A DNA stretch of 64,000 nucleotides from Demequina sp. NBRC 110054. Its GTDB lineage: Bacteria; Actinomycetota; Actinomycetes; Actinomycetales; Demequinaceae. Both the position numbers and the translations under genes were made by a program. The notes beneath the pieces were generated by a model, which saw only the letters and a program-made list of their open reading frames with translations, was not told the DNA's origin and did no database searches. The stretch covers positions 496,001 to 560,000 of the forward strand of contig NZ_BBRK01000005.1 of NCBI RefSeq assembly GCF_002090115.1. The letters run 5' to 3'. Positions 33,770 to 43,963 of this stretch are shown here, piece by piece. Each line of letters begins with the position of its first letter. The first letter of the stretch is position 1.

Positions 33770-34654
33770 TCAGCCCGAGGTGCCGCGGACGTCCGCGAGC
33801 AGTCCCTGTGCCTCGCGCTCGTCCGCCCAGTGCTCGAGCAGCGTGAGCTTGTCGGCCGTCACCGTGCCAGGCCTCACCGCGTAGACGAGCATCGTCAGGT
33901 CCGGCTCCGACGGCAGCTCCATCCCCTCGAACTCGAGGTCGAGCACGCCCACGGCCGGATGCTTCAGCTGCTTGTAGCCCGAGCGATGGAACGCGACGTC
34001 GTGACGGGCCCACAGCGCACGGAACTCCTCGGAGCGGGTCGACAGCTCACCGACGAGCTGGGTCAGCGCCTTGTCGCGCGGACGCTTCCCGGCCTCCATA
34101 CGCAGCAGCGCGGTCACGTCCGCGGCGGCCTTGTCCCAATCCGTGAAGAACTCGCGCGAGCCTTCATCGAGGAAGACGTAGCGCGCGGTGTTCGTCGGCC
34201 GTTCGGGGCTGTCGAGCAGCGGCGAGTACAGCGCGCGCGACGCACGGTTGTGCGCGAGATGGTCGAGACGGCCGTTGCGCACCCACGCGGGCGCGGTGAT
34301 CGAGTCGAGGATCGCCTGGATCGTCGGCCTCACGGTAGAAACTGGCCGAGCATTGGGGCGGGACGATGCGGGACCCGCGGCTCGGGCGAGGTCATACAGG
34401 TGGCCGCGCTCGGCATCGTCGAGCTGCAGCGCGTTCGCGAGCGCATCGAGGACGGACTCGGAGGCGCCTGCGAGGTTGCCCCGCTCAAGGCGCACGTAGT
34501 AGTCGACCGAGACGCCCGCGAGCATCGCCACCTCCTCGCGTCGCAGCCCGGGCACGCGCCGGTTCCCGCCGTACGCAGGCAGCCCCGCCTGCGAGGGCGT
34601 GATCCGCGCGCGCCGGGTGCGCAGGAAATCGGTGATCTCGTTCCGGTCTGCCAT
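33770..34654 (-). CDS. XRE-family regulator with MmyB-type ligand domain
   Basis: A 294-residue DNA-binding protein. The N-terminal helix-turn-helix region includes LRREEVAMLAGVSVDYYVRL and the NLAGASESVLDALANAL segment. The C-terminal MmyB-like domain (from about residue 100, PAWVRNGRLDHLAHNRASRA and DVTALLRMEAGKRPRD) is thought to bind a fatty-acid-like ligand in characterised members. It is divergent from an aldo-keto reductase; in actinobacteria such regulators often control a neighbouring oxidoreductase, which fits. ATG 34654 is 6 bases after the -10-like TACGGT. Confidence 0.87.
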   Translation of the reverse strand: MADRNEITDFLRTRRARITPSQAGLPAYGGNRRVPGLRREEVAMLAGVSVDYYVRLERGNLAGASESVLDALANALQLDDAERGHLYDLARAAGPASSRPNARPVSTVRPTIQAILDSITAPAWVRNGRLDHLAHNRASRALYSPLLDSPERPTNTARYVFLDEGSREFFTDWDKAAADVTALLRMEAGKRPRDKALTQLVGELSTRSEEFRALWARHDVAFHRSGYKQLKHPAVGVLDLEFEGMELPSEPDLTMLVYAVRPGTVTADKLTLLEHWADEREAQGLLADVRGTSG

Positions 34655-34660
34655 GACTCC

Positions 34661-34666
34661 ACCGTA
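34661..34666 (-). promoter_or_regulatory. -10 element of the leaderless MmyB-regulator promoter
   Basis: On the minus strand TACGGT ends 6 bases before ATG 34654. Confidence 0.5.
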
Positions 34667-34837
34667 GGGCGAGGGGCCTGCGCGTGGGAGGGACGGACGC
34701 ACCCCCTTACCATTCGCTGAGGAGGCTCCGCTGTCCACTCGCACGACGCCGAGGCGGCGGTACAACGTCGCGAGACTGGGAGGGGCACGCCGGTTCGGGG
34801 TCATGCCAGTCCCTCCCTCGCCCGCAACGTCCAGGCC

Positions 34838-34843
34838 TACCGT
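34838..34843 (+). promoter_or_regulatory. -10 element of a leaderless aldo-keto reductase promoter
   Basis: TACCGT ends 6 bases before ATG 34850. The 195-base gap shared with the divergent regulator otherwise shows no gene. Confidence 0.5.
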
Positions 34844-34849
34844 GGCCAC

Positions 34850-35734
34850 ATGATCACACTCGCCCTGAACAACGGCGTCGAGATGCCCGCCCTGGGCTAC
34901 GGCGTCTTCCAGACCCCCGCCGATGAGACGCAGACAGCAGTCGCCGAGGCGCTGCGCGTCGGCTACCGCCACATCGACACCGCCGCCGCCTACTTCAACG
35001 AGGCCGGCGTCGGCGCCGCGATCGCGGCCTCCGACCTGCCCCGCGAGGATCTGTTCCTCGAGACGAAGGTGTGGGTCTCCGACTACGGCTACGACGAGAC
35101 GCTCCATGCGTTCGACAAGGCGTCGACGAAGCTCGGCGTCGAGCAGCTCGACCTGCTGATCCTCCACCAGCCCGCCCCGTCGCGCTGGGAGAGGGTCGTC
35201 GCCGCCTACAAGGCGCTCGAGACGCTCTATGCGGACGGCAAGGTGCGGGCGATCGGGGTCTCGAACTTCATGTCCGACCACCTGGACCGGCTGCTCGGCG
35301 AGACCAGCATCGTCCCGGCGGTGAACCAGGTCGAGGTGCACCCGTACTTCCAGCAGCCAGCAGTGCAGGCGGCCAACGCGGAGCACGGCATCCTCACGCA
35401 GGCCTGGTCCCCCATCGGCGGCATCACCTTCTACCCCGGCTGGGGCGACGGCAAGAGGTCGACGCTGGAGGACGCGACGGTCGCCGGGATCGCCGCGACA
35501 CACGGCAGGACGCCCGCCCAGGTGATGCTCCGCTGGCACCTTCAGCAGGGCCGCTCCGCGATTCCCAAGTCGGTCGCACCGTCGCGCATCGCGGAGAACT
35601 TCGCGGTGTTCGACTTCGCTCTCACCGACGACGAGATCGCCGCGATCGACGCGCTCGACACCGGGGTGCGCGGCGGGCCGGACCCCGAGGCGCCCCGCGA
35701 CGAGTGGTTCGACCACGTCATCCCTGAGGCCTGA
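34850..35734 (+). CDS. aldo-keto reductase (2,5-diketogluconate-reductase-like)
   Basis: An NADPH-dependent carbonyl reductase of 294 residues. The catalytic tetrad region is visible: Asp and Tyr in HIDTAAAYFNE, Lys in LETKVWVSDYG and His in LLILHQP. The cofactor-binding C-terminus reads RSAIPKSVAPSRIAEN. The sequence fits the AKR5-type family. It is divergent from the MmyB-type regulator, its likely controller, and is followed by a second, less related aldo-keto reductase after a tandem-repeat spacer. Confidence 0.88.
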   Translation: MITLALNNGVEMPALGYGVFQTPADETQTAVAEALRVGYRHIDTAAAYFNEAGVGAAIAASDLPREDLFLETKVWVSDYGYDETLHAFDKASTKLGVEQLDLLILHQPAPSRWERVVAAYKALETLYADGKVRAIGVSNFMSDHLDRLLGETSIVPAVNQVEVHPYFQQPAVQAANAEHGILTQAWSPIGGITFYPGWGDGKRSTLEDATVAGIAATHGRTPAQVMLRWHLQQGRSAIPKSVAPSRIAENFAVFDFALTDDEIAAIDALDTGVRGGPDPEAPRDEWFDHVIPEA

Positions 35735-35746
35735 GTCCACCCCGAA

Positions 35747-35806
35747 AGTCCCCACCCCGCCAGTCCCCACCCCGCTAGTCCCCGCCCCGCTAGTCCCCGC
35801 CCCAGC
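35747..35806. repeat. 15-base tandem repeat, four copies
   Basis: Units of the form agtcccc(a/g)ccccgc(c/t) start at 35747, 35762, 35777 and 35792, with a degenerate copy before them. The last unit runs directly into the word GCATCGTCC at 35805. The array fills most of the 97-base gap between two aldo-keto reductase genes. Confidence 0.8.
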
Positions 35807-35831
35807 ATCGTCCCTTCTGAAGGAGAACCCC

Positions 35832-36803
<972 letters not shown>

Positions 36804-36846
36804 GGGGCACGTCGCCGGGGTGACGCGGGAGCGGCGCACGCCCTCG

Positions 36847-36868
36847 CGTCGCCAGCGCATCGCCAGCG
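36847..36868. repeat. 11-base direct repeat in the spacer before the APH-like gene
   Basis: cgtcgccagcg and catcgccagcg stand head to tail, followed by a third partial copy. The spacer also holds TAGCGT (36898-36903), a probable -10 for the downstream operon. Confidence 0.45.
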
Positions 36869-36962
36869 CGTCGCGGGACCGAAGCGGCGGCGATTGGTAG
36901 CGTGGCGCCAGCCGTGAAGGCACGGACAGAGTCGTCCCGTGCCCGTGGCCGAAGGAGCCTCG

Positions 36963-37952
36963 ATGGAGAGCACGACCAAGAACCGCCAGCCCGAGTCCGT
37001 GCTGCGAGCACTGATCGCATCCGCCTATGGCGAGGGCCAGGTGCCGGACGAGCCAGGTTTCGCCGACGAGATCACCGAGGGATGGTTCAACGTCGCCTAC
37101 CGGATCCGTCTGCGCGACGGCCGCCGTGTGGTGCTGAAGATCGCGCCGCCGGCCGACGTGCCCGTCCTGACGCGCGAGGTCGGCATGATGCGCGCGGAGC
37201 TCGAGGCGATGCGGCTCGTGTCGTCGCTGACCTCCGTTCCCGTGCCCCGCGTCGACCACGCGGATCTGAGCCACAGCATCGTCGATGCCGACCTGTTCTT
37301 CATGGAGTACGTCGACGCCGACAACTTCGGGCTCGCCGCCGAGGCGGGAAGGATCGACGCCGCGACCATCGCGGCGGGCAACCGCGAGCTCGGCGCGCTG
37401 AACCGCGAGATCAACGCCGTCGTCGGAGAGCGCTTCGGACCGGTCACCGGCGAGGGCTTCGCGACGTGGCGCGAGGCCTTCACACAGCTGCTCGAGGAGG
37501 TCCTCGCAGACGGCGAGCGGGTGGGCATCGACCTCGGCTGGGAGCCCGACGAGGTGCGGTCGGTGCTCGCCGACAACGCCGCCGCGCTCGACGAGGTCAC
37601 GGAGCCGCGGCTCATCGAGGTGGACCTGTGGACCAAGAACTCGATGAGCCGCGACGGCCGCATCGTCGCGGTGCTCGACCATGAGCGCGCGATGTACGGC
37701 GACCCGCTGATGGAGGCGGGGCTGTCAGGTCTCGACATCCCCGAGTTCGGCGATCCGACCGACTTCATGGCGGGCTTCGGGGTCACAGAGCTCACCGAGA
37801 CGCAGCGCACCCGCAGGCGCCTGTACTCGCTGCTGCTCGCGGTGACGATGATCGTCGAGACTCGCTATAGGGGCCACACCGACACCGTGGTCTACGACTT
37901 CGCGCGGCGCACCCTCGACGGGCTCATGGCCGCGTTCGGCCGGACGCACTGA
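36963..37952 (+). CDS. aminoglycoside-phosphotransferase-family protein with altered catalytic loop
   Basis: A kinase-fold protein of 329 residues. The ATP-binding lobe (GWFNVAYRIRLRDGRRVVLKIAP) carries the lysine. The catalytic loop reads E219-V-D221-L-W-T-K-N226 where the family norm is HGDLxxxN, so the Asp and Asn are kept but the His is Glu. The metal-binding Asp239 is in VLDHERAMYGD. Such proteins phosphorylate antibiotics, choline, homoserine or macrolides; the substrate here is unknown. AAGGAG precedes ATG 36963. A MATE exporter follows 5 bases after its stop, a pairing compatible with drug detoxification plus export, which is inference. Confidence 0.82.
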   Translation: MESTTKNRQPESVLRALIASAYGEGQVPDEPGFADEITEGWFNVAYRIRLRDGRRVVLKIAPPADVPVLTREVGMMRAELEAMRLVSSLTSVPVPRVDHADLSHSIVDADLFFMEYVDADNFGLAAEAGRIDAATIAAGNRELGALNREINAVVGERFGPVTGEGFATWREAFTQLLEEVLADGERVGIDLGWEPDEVRSVLADNAAALDEVTEPRLIEVDLWTKNSMSRDGRIVAVLDHERAMYGDPLMEAGLSGLDIPEFGDPTDFMAGFGVTELTETQRTRRRLYSLLLAVTMIVETRYRGHTDTVVYDFARRTLDGLMAAFGRTH

Positions 37953-37957
37953 CACCG

Positions 37958-39313
37958 ATGGCCAGGGGCACGGCGGCGGACCGCAGCGAGGAGCTCGGCA
38001 CCCGCGCGCTCGGTCCCCTGCTGTGGTCGACGTGCTCGCAGACCACGCTGTCCGTGAGCCTCTATGGCGTGTACGCGCTCACGAACGCATGGTTCGTCGC
38101 GCGCGGCGTCGGCGAGACCGCGCTCGCGGCCGTGAACCTGGTGGCGCCGCTGCTGCTGTTCATCGGAGCCATGTCGACGACGGTGGGCATCGGAGGCGCC
38201 TCCCTGGTCTCGCGGCACCTCGGAGCGGGGCGCCCGGACGATGCGGGTCGCGCCGCCGGCAACGCGTTCTCCCTGTTCTGGGGCTCGGCGGTGGTCTTCA
38301 CGACGCTGGGGCTGGTCTTCCTGGACCCCCTGCTACGCGCGGCCGGCGCGACCGAGGCGACCCTCCCCTACGCGCGGCCGTACGCCGCGATCCTGATGCT
38401 CGGGGCGATCGTCGCGACGGGCTTCTCCGCGATCGTGCGGGCGGAGGGCCGCATCGGATTCGCGACCGCGATGTGGGTGAGCGCGGTGCTGGTCCAGATC
38501 ACGCTGGACCCGCTGCTGATCTTCGGCCTCGACATGGGCGTGGCCGGGGCCGCGTGGGGCACGGTCGGCGGCCAGGCCGTGTCGGCGGTGATGGCGTTGT
38601 GGTTCTTCTTCGTGCAGAGGCAACGCCCCTATCGGGTGCGAGCCAGGGACCTGCTCCCCCACCGCTCGACGGTCTCGCGCGTCGTCGGCATCGGCGCGCC
38701 CTCGTTCCTCACGGGGCTCGGCGCCACGCTGCTCACCGCGACCGTCAACGCGTCGCTCGCCGTCGCCGGCGCCTCGATCCTCGCGGCGTACGCGGTCGCC
38801 TCCCGGGTCCAGACCTTCGCGTCCATGCCGCAGCTCGGCATCACGCAGGGCATTCAGCCGATCGTCGGATTCAACGCGGGCAGCGGGCGGTCGGCGCGCG
38901 TCGGCGGGACGCGCACGCGCGGACTGGCCGCGACCGTGCTGTACGGCGCGCTCGCGTCGGCCGCCATCATCGTGGCGGCCCGACCGATCGCGCGCGCGTT
39001 CCTCGACGATCCGGACACGGTCGACCACGCGACCTCGGCGGTGCGGATCATCGCGATCGGGCTGATCTTCTCCGGTGTGCCGCCGCTGATCTCCGCGTAC
39101 TTCCAGGCCATGGGGCGCCCGGGCCCGTCGTACGCGATCACGCTGGGCACGCTCGCTCTGCTCCGGCTGCCGCTCGTTCTGCTCGCAAACGGCCACGGAG
39201 CGGTCGCGCTATGGATCGCGCTCCCGGTGGGCGAGGCGCTCTCGGCGCTCGCGTCGTGGATCGTGCTGCGCAGACGAGACCCCGCTGTCGTCCTGCGCCC
39301 CGCCGTCCCCTAG
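37958..39313 (+). CDS. MATE-family multidrug exporter
   Basis: A cation-coupled drug/toxin antiporter of 451 residues with about twelve hydrophobic segments. Typical stretches are YALTNAWFVARGVGETALAA, NLVAPLLLFIGAMSTTVGIG, SLVSRHLGAGRPDDAGRAAG and MPQLGITQGIQPIVGFNAG. It lies 5 bases after the APH-like gene and must share its transcript. The word GGACGATGC falls in its PDDAG segment. The exported compound is unknown. Confidence 0.9.
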   Translation: MARGTAADRSEELGTRALGPLLWSTCSQTTLSVSLYGVYALTNAWFVARGVGETALAAVNLVAPLLLFIGAMSTTVGIGGASLVSRHLGAGRPDDAGRAAGNAFSLFWGSAVVFTTLGLVFLDPLLRAAGATEATLPYARPYAAILMLGAIVATGFSAIVRAEGRIGFATAMWVSAVLVQITLDPLLIFGLDMGVAGAAWGTVGGQAVSAVMALWFFFVQRQRPYRVRARDLLPHRSTVSRVVGIGAPSFLTGLGATLLTATVNASLAVAGASILAAYAVASRVQTFASMPQLGITQGIQPIVGFNAGSGRSARVGGTRTRGLAATVLYGALASAAIIVAARPIARAFLDDPDTVDHATSAVRIIAIGLIFSGVPPLISAYFQAMGRPGPSYAITLGTLALLRLPLVLLANGHGAVALWIALPVGEALSALASWIVLRRRDPAVVLRPAVP

Positions 39314-39476
39314 ACCCTGGCGGCACTCTGGGACGCACGCGTCCTCCGGCCCCGTGGCGGCCCCACAGCCCCGGCGCCGCGCCGAGACCCGGGGACACCA
39401 GGCGAGAGGCCCGGGCCGGGGCTAGAGTCGAAAGCGCCGCGCCTCGGCGGCACACGCGGGAAGGAAGGGACCGTCC

Positions 39477-41408
39477 ATGGCACCGTCAGAAGATGTCCGT
39501 GACACGGAGAACGCTCCGCTCTCCTCACTCGAGAAGCTGCCGACGGCGTCGCCCGGTGCCCTCGCCGAAGGCCCCGTCGCCTTCCTCGTGACCACGGAGG
39601 AACCCGCGGGTGCCTCAGGGCTCGACGCCGCGACGCTCGAGGCGATGGGCTTCACCGGCGAGGCCGGCAGCACGGCCGTCGTGCCGAACGGCGACCGCCC
39701 GCTGATCCTGTCCGGCATGGGTGCGAATGAGGACCTGAGCCTCGACGGTGTGCGTGACGCCGCCGCAGTCGCCGCTCGGGTGCTGGCGAAGCAGTCCGGC
39801 ATGCTGACGATCGCCGTCGGCTCGCCCGACTTCCACCCCGCGGCTGCGGCCACCGCCGTCGTCGAGGGCGCGGCCCTCGGCCGCTACCGCTACACGCCGC
39901 TCAAGAGCGAGACGAAGTGCCTTCCGCTCGAGTCGCTGGGCGTCTTCATCGACGGCGCCTCGATGGAGGACCTCGAGGACGGCATCGCTGCGGCCATGCC
40001 CACCATCCGTGCCGCCGTGGTCGCGCGCGACCTCGCCAACACGCCCGCAGGGATCCTCACGGCCACGCGCATGGGCGAGGTCGCGGAGGAGCTCGGCCAC
40101 CGCTTCGGCTTCTCGGTCGACTCGCTCGGCCCGACCGAGCTCGAGGAGATGGGCTGCGGCGGCCTGCTCGGCGTGAACGCCGGCAGCACCGAGGAGCCAC
40201 GACTGATCGTGCTCACGTACAACCCCGAGGGCGAGGTCATCGGACACCTCGGCATGGTCGGCAAGGGCATCATGTACGACTCGGGCGGCATCAGCCTCAA
40301 GCCGTCGGACCCGATGCACCTGCTCATGAAGATCGACATGGGCGGGGCCGCCGCCGTGCTCGGTGCGTTCACCGCGCTGCAGGACCTCGGCGCGAAGGCG
40401 AAGGTGTCGGCGTGGCTCATGTGCACCGACAACATGCCGTCCGGTTCGGCCACGAAGCTCGGCGACGTCCTCGTCGCGCGCAACGGCAAGACCGTCGAGG
40501 TGAAGAACACCGACGCCGAGGGCCGTCTGGTCCTCATGGACGGGCTGTCGCTCGCGGTCGAGGCCGAGGTCGACGCGGTGATCGACATCGCGACGCTCAC
40601 CGGTTCCGCACTCATGGCGCTCGGCAAGTCCCGGGCCGCGTTCTTCTCCAACGACGACGACATCGCGGCGCAGGTCGAGGCCGCGGCGTTCGACGTCGAC
40701 GAGCCCGTCTGGCGCATGCCGCTCGAGAAGAAGTACCGCAAGCTGCTGAACTCCAAGATCGCGGACATCGCGAACATCGGCGGCCCGTATGCGGGTGCGA
40801 CGACGGCCGCGCTGTTCCTCCAGGAGTTCGTCTCCGATATCCCGTGGGCGCACGTCGACATCGCAGGGACGATGCAGACCGAGGAGGACGATGCGTGGCG
40901 CCCCGCTGGCGCGACGGGCTACGGCGCCCGGCTGCTCGCCACGGTCGCAGCGGGCTTCTCGGCGGTCCCGTCCGACGACGAGTCGGATGCCGTCGAGGCC
41001 GAGGCGGAGGTCGCCGTCGAGGAGGCGGCCGGAGCCGAGCCGATCGCTGCGGCAGAGCCGGGCACCGAAGCGCCGGTCGACGAGCCGGTCGAGAGCGAAG
41101 ACCTCGGCGATAGTGCGCCCGTGGCCGACGAGCCAGCGGTGGCCGAGGAAGCTGCCTGGACCGGCGACGACACCGCCTGGTCCGACGACGCCCCCGACTG
41201 GGCCGACGGCACACCCGCCGACGGCACGCCCGCAGCCGACGACCCGGAGTCGCCCGCCGAGCCTGGGATGAGCCCGGCGGGCTGGACCGGGCCCGAGTCC
41301 GACGAGGTCGCCGACGCGTCGGAGGACGAAGCCCCCACCGAGGCCGCACCCGGCCCGGACTGGTCCCCCGTGACGAGGCCCGAGGACGAGGACGACTCCG
41401 AGAGGTAG
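39477..41408 (+). CDS. pepA: leucyl aminopeptidase (M17) with long acidic C-terminal tail
   Basis: A cytosolic metallo-aminopeptidase. The 643-residue protein has an N-terminal macro-like domain and the M17 catalytic domain with VGKGIMYDSGGISLKPSD and the NTDAEGRLVLMDGL signature, ending near residue 498. Typical members are about 500 residues. The extra 140 or so residues are Asp/Glu/Ala/Pro-rich with short repeats (TAWSDDAPDWADGTPADGTP) and are almost certainly disordered. AAGGAAGGGA lies before ATG 39477; TAGAGT near 39424 may be the -10. The tail is in frame without a visible frameshift, so this looks like a true extension. Confidence 0.92.
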   Translation: MAPSEDVRDTENAPLSSLEKLPTASPGALAEGPVAFLVTTEEPAGASGLDAATLEAMGFTGEAGSTAVVPNGDRPLILSGMGANEDLSLDGVRDAAAVAARVLAKQSGMLTIAVGSPDFHPAAAATAVVEGAALGRYRYTPLKSETKCLPLESLGVFIDGASMEDLEDGIAAAMPTIRAAVVARDLANTPAGILTATRMGEVAEELGHRFGFSVDSLGPTELEEMGCGGLLGVNAGSTEEPRLIVLTYNPEGEVIGHLGMVGKGIMYDSGGISLKPSDPMHLLMKIDMGGAAAVLGAFTALQDLGAKAKVSAWLMCTDNMPSGSATKLGDVLVARNGKTVEVKNTDAEGRLVLMDGLSLAVEAEVDAVIDIATLTGSALMALGKSRAAFFSNDDDIAAQVEAAAFDVDEPVWRMPLEKKYRKLLNSKIADIANIGGPYAGATTAALFLQEFVSDIPWAHVDIAGTMQTEEDDAWRPAGATGYGARLLATVAAGFSAVPSDDESDAVEAEAEVAVEEAAGAEPIAAAEPGTEAPVDEPVESEDLGDSAPVADEPAVAEEAAWTGDDTAWSDDAPDWADGTPADGTPAADDPESPAEPGMSPAGWTGPESDEVADASEDEAPTEAAPGPDWSPVTRPEDEDDSER

Positions 41409-41455
41409 CCGCCGCGCCCAGTACGTCCGTCCCGGCATCCGGCACGCGCTGTCGG

Positions 41456-41461
41456 TAGCGT
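41456..41461 (+). promoter_or_regulatory. -10 element of a leaderless FNT-channel promoter
   Basis: TAGCGT lies 7 bases before ATG 41469. Confidence 0.5.
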
Positions 41462-41468
41462 GGTCACC

Positions 41469-42365
41469 ATGGCCGATACCAGTCAGCTGTTCCCCGGCAA
41501 GCACTTCATCTCGACCGTGCTCGACGCACTCGAGACGAAGACCGCGATGAGCGGCGGCCTCGCGCGCATCTACCTGATGCGTTCGGCGATGGCCGGGATC
41601 CTCATCGGCATCATGTACCTGACGAACTACACCGTGCTCGCGGCCTTCGCGAGCGTCGGTGACGGCTCGATCGTCGGTATCGGCAAGATCGTCGGTGCGC
41701 TCATCTTCGGCTTTGCGCTGGTCTTCATCTACTACTCGAAGTCCGAGCTGCTGACCTCGAACATGATGATCGTCTCGATCGGCGCGTACTACCGGCGCAC
41801 GACCGCCCTCAGAGCAGGCCGGATCCTGCTCATGTGCTACGGCGGCAACATCCTGGGCGGCATCGTCGTGGCGCTCATGGTCTACTTCTCGAGCCTTGGC
41901 GACGGCGCGGTCGGCGAGCAGATGCAGGCTGGCGTGGACCACAAGCTCGCGTACCTCTCCGAGGGCGCCGCGGGGTGGTCGGACCTGTTCGTCCGCGCGG
42001 TGCTGTGCAACTTCATGATCAACCTGGCGATGCTGCTGGTCTACAACGGCCTCATCAAGGAGGACTTCATGAAGTCCCTCGCGATGATCATGAGCGTCTT
42101 CATCTTCGCCTTCGTCGGCTTCGAGCACTCGGTCGCCAACACCGTGCTGTTCACGGTGGTCGGCATGAAGGACGGCATCGACGTCGGCCTCGCGCTCGGC
42201 AACCTCGCGATCGTGCTCCTGGGCAACTTCATCGGAGGCGGCCTGCTGATCGGCTACTACTACGCGTACGCAAACGACGACAGGAAGTTCCTCCGCCGCC
42301 AGAGCCTGCGCGGCCCGCAGCTCGGAGGCCCCTCGGACCGCCCGGCCACGACCGACGAGGCCTGA
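41469..42365 (+). CDS. formate/nitrite transporter (FNT) family channel
   Basis: A pentameric channel protein for formate, nitrite or related anions, 298 residues with six hydrophobic segments. The FNT core is recognisable from AGILIGIMYLTNYTVLA, SELLTSNMMI, CNFMINLAM and the pore histidine region FVGFEHSVAN. The C-terminal tail is short and charged. No formate dehydrogenase, pyruvate formate-lyase or nitrite reductase is nearby, so the anion is not identified. It converges on the HNH gene. Confidence 0.88.
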   Translation: MADTSQLFPGKHFISTVLDALETKTAMSGGLARIYLMRSAMAGILIGIMYLTNYTVLAAFASVGDGSIVGIGKIVGALIFGFALVFIYYSKSELLTSNMMIVSIGAYYRRTTALRAGRILLMCYGGNILGGIVVALMVYFSSLGDGAVGEQMQAGVDHKLAYLSEGAAGWSDLFVRAVLCNFMINLAMLLVYNGLIKEDFMKSLAMIMSVFIFAFVGFEHSVANTVLFTVVGMKDGIDVGLALGNLAIVLLGNFIGGGLLIGYYYAYANDDRKFLRRQSLRGPQLGGPSDRPATTDEA

Positions 42366-42424
42366 GTCCACGCACCACCCGCTTCCGCGCCCGCGCCGAC
42401 GCCACCTCCGCGCCGGCCTCGCAC

Positions 42425-43843
42425 TCACGCGGCGAGTTCCACCGCCGCGCGTCCGCCGAGGCGTGGCGTGCGGGTGGGGTCGATGTGTCGGGGTGGGATG
42501 AGCCAGACCTGGTTGTCGTGGGTGTCGATGTCCCAGCCGTCGCGGTGCAGGTCGTGGTGACAGGCGGTGCAGAGGAGCACACCGTTGGCGATATCGGTCG
42601 GACCGCCGCGGTTCCACCATTGGATGTGGTGGGCTTCGCACCAGTCGGGCGGGGCATGGCATTTCGCGCAGCCGCCGTCGCGTTCGACCAGGTACCTCGA
42701 TTGCGCCTTGGTGAACAGGCGGCGGGTTCTGCCCCAGTCGAGGACCTCACCGTCGCCGCCCAGGACGCAGGGGATGATCTCGGCGTCCGCGGCCAGCTGC
42801 CGGGCGGTCGCGACAGAGACAGGGGTGTCGTGGCCGTCAATCTCCGCGACGCCTTCGCCGGCTCGCAGGTCCTCCAGGCTCAACCGGACGATGACGGTGG
42901 TCTTCACGCCCGCATGCCCTGCCTCGCAGCCCGCACCGTGACGGGCCAGGGCGACGAGCGCGTCGGCGCGCATCTGCGCAGCGCTGCGCCGCTCGGCGCC
43001 ACCCAAGCCGCCCTCGCCGGTCCCCGAACCATCGGCGCCCTTGTCGCCGCGCTGGGCATGAAACCCGGCCCTGGCATAGGCATCGAGGAACGCCTTGATC
43101 GGCGCCATCGACGCAGGATCCATGACGGCGGTGAGCAGCCAGGTGCCGTCGGGGCGGGACTTGATGGTCGCGAAGCGGTCCTTGCGGGCCTGGTTCTCGC
43201 GCTTCTTGACCTCGTCGGGCTTGAGCCGCGCCTCGGCCCCGGCCACCATCCGCTTCACCTGCGCCAGCGGCAGCCCCATCGCCTTCGCGACAAGCTCGGC
43301 TTCGAACGTGGCCAGCTCCGGACCCTCGAGCACATCGGCCACCCGCCTCAGCGCACAGATGACCACATCACCAGCCTCGATCGACAGTCGCATCTCGACC
43401 AGCGCCTGCGCGACCACGGGGAACACGGGCCCGCCAGGCTCGACCGCACCAGAACCCTCGTCGTCGAATCCCAGCCCGGCTGCAGCATCGTCCGCGTGCG
43501 CGCGAGCCCGGACAGCATCGTCCAGGACCCGGCCGACCCGGGCCTGCCGGCCGGCCTCGGCCGTGGACCCGCCGGACACGGACGCCACGAGGGACTCGAC
43601 GGTCCGGTGTCCCTGTCCGCGCGCGAGCCCGACACCGTCGGAGTCGTCGGAGCGTCGGGCGGTCTCCGCGACCACGCGAGAGGTCTCAAGATCCATCTCA
43701 CGACGGATCGAGAACAGCTCGCGCTGACGCCCCAAGAGCTCGCGCTGCGGCCACGAATCGGCCCCGTCGACGAGAGTGCGGATGGCCGCTAGACCAGCGC
43801 GCACCTGGGCGAACGCTGCGTCCATCTCGTCGATCTCGACCAT
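42425..43843 (-). CDS. DUF222/HNH endonuclease-domain protein (13E12-repeat family)
   Basis: A 472-residue protein with the DUF222 region (SRPDGTWLLTAVMDPASMAP, AAQMRADALVAL) and a C-terminal HNH motif (CAKCHAPPDWCEAHHIQWW, then NGVLLCTACHHDLH) with paired cysteines for zinc. The family is present in many copies in actinobacterial genomes and is sometimes linked to mobile DNA, but no transposase, repeat border or intron structure is seen here. Nuclease activity is predicted from the intact HNH residues, not shown. Two GGACGATGC words fall within the coding sequence at 43495 and 43515. Confidence 0.88.
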   Translation of the reverse strand: MVEIDEMDAAFAQVRAGLAAIRTLVDGADSWPQRELLGRQRELFSIRREMDLETSRVVAETARRSDDSDGVGLARGQGHRTVESLVASVSGGSTAEAGRQARVGRVLDDAVRARAHADDAAAGLGFDDEGSGAVEPGGPVFPVVAQALVEMRLSIEAGDVVICALRRVADVLEGPELATFEAELVAKAMGLPLAQVKRMVAGAEARLKPDEVKKRENQARKDRFATIKSRPDGTWLLTAVMDPASMAPIKAFLDAYARAGFHAQRGDKGADGSGTGEGGLGGAERRSAAQMRADALVALARHGAGCEAGHAGVKTTVIVRLSLEDLRAGEGVAEIDGHDTPVSVATARQLAADAEIIPCVLGGDGEVLDWGRTRRLFTKAQSRYLVERDGGCAKCHAPPDWCEAHHIQWWNRGGPTDIANGVLLCTACHHDLHRDGWDIDTHDNQVWLIPPRHIDPTRTPRLGGRAAVELAA

Positions 43844-43963
43844 GACCCCAGTCCATCACGGGGGTGTGACAAATAGGACAAAACGCCCTCAAGCGTGGAC
43901 AAGCACCATCAAGAAGCAGCCTGGGGACGACGGGCGCCCCGAGGAGAGAATCGCGAAGGCGGG

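Noticed and set aside
35747-35806. CRISPR array from the tandem repeats at 29-37 kb
   Set aside because: The units are directly adjacent with no unique spacers, differ in period, and no cas gene is present.
39615-42662. Minus-strand open frame of 1015 codons opposite pepA and the FNT gene
   Set aside because: Antisense shadow; both plus-strand genes have clear motifs and this frame shows none.
42425-43843. HNH gene as an active mobile element or homing endonuclease
   Set aside because: No intron, intein or repeat borders; DUF222/HNH genes are ordinary multi-copy genes in actinobacteria.
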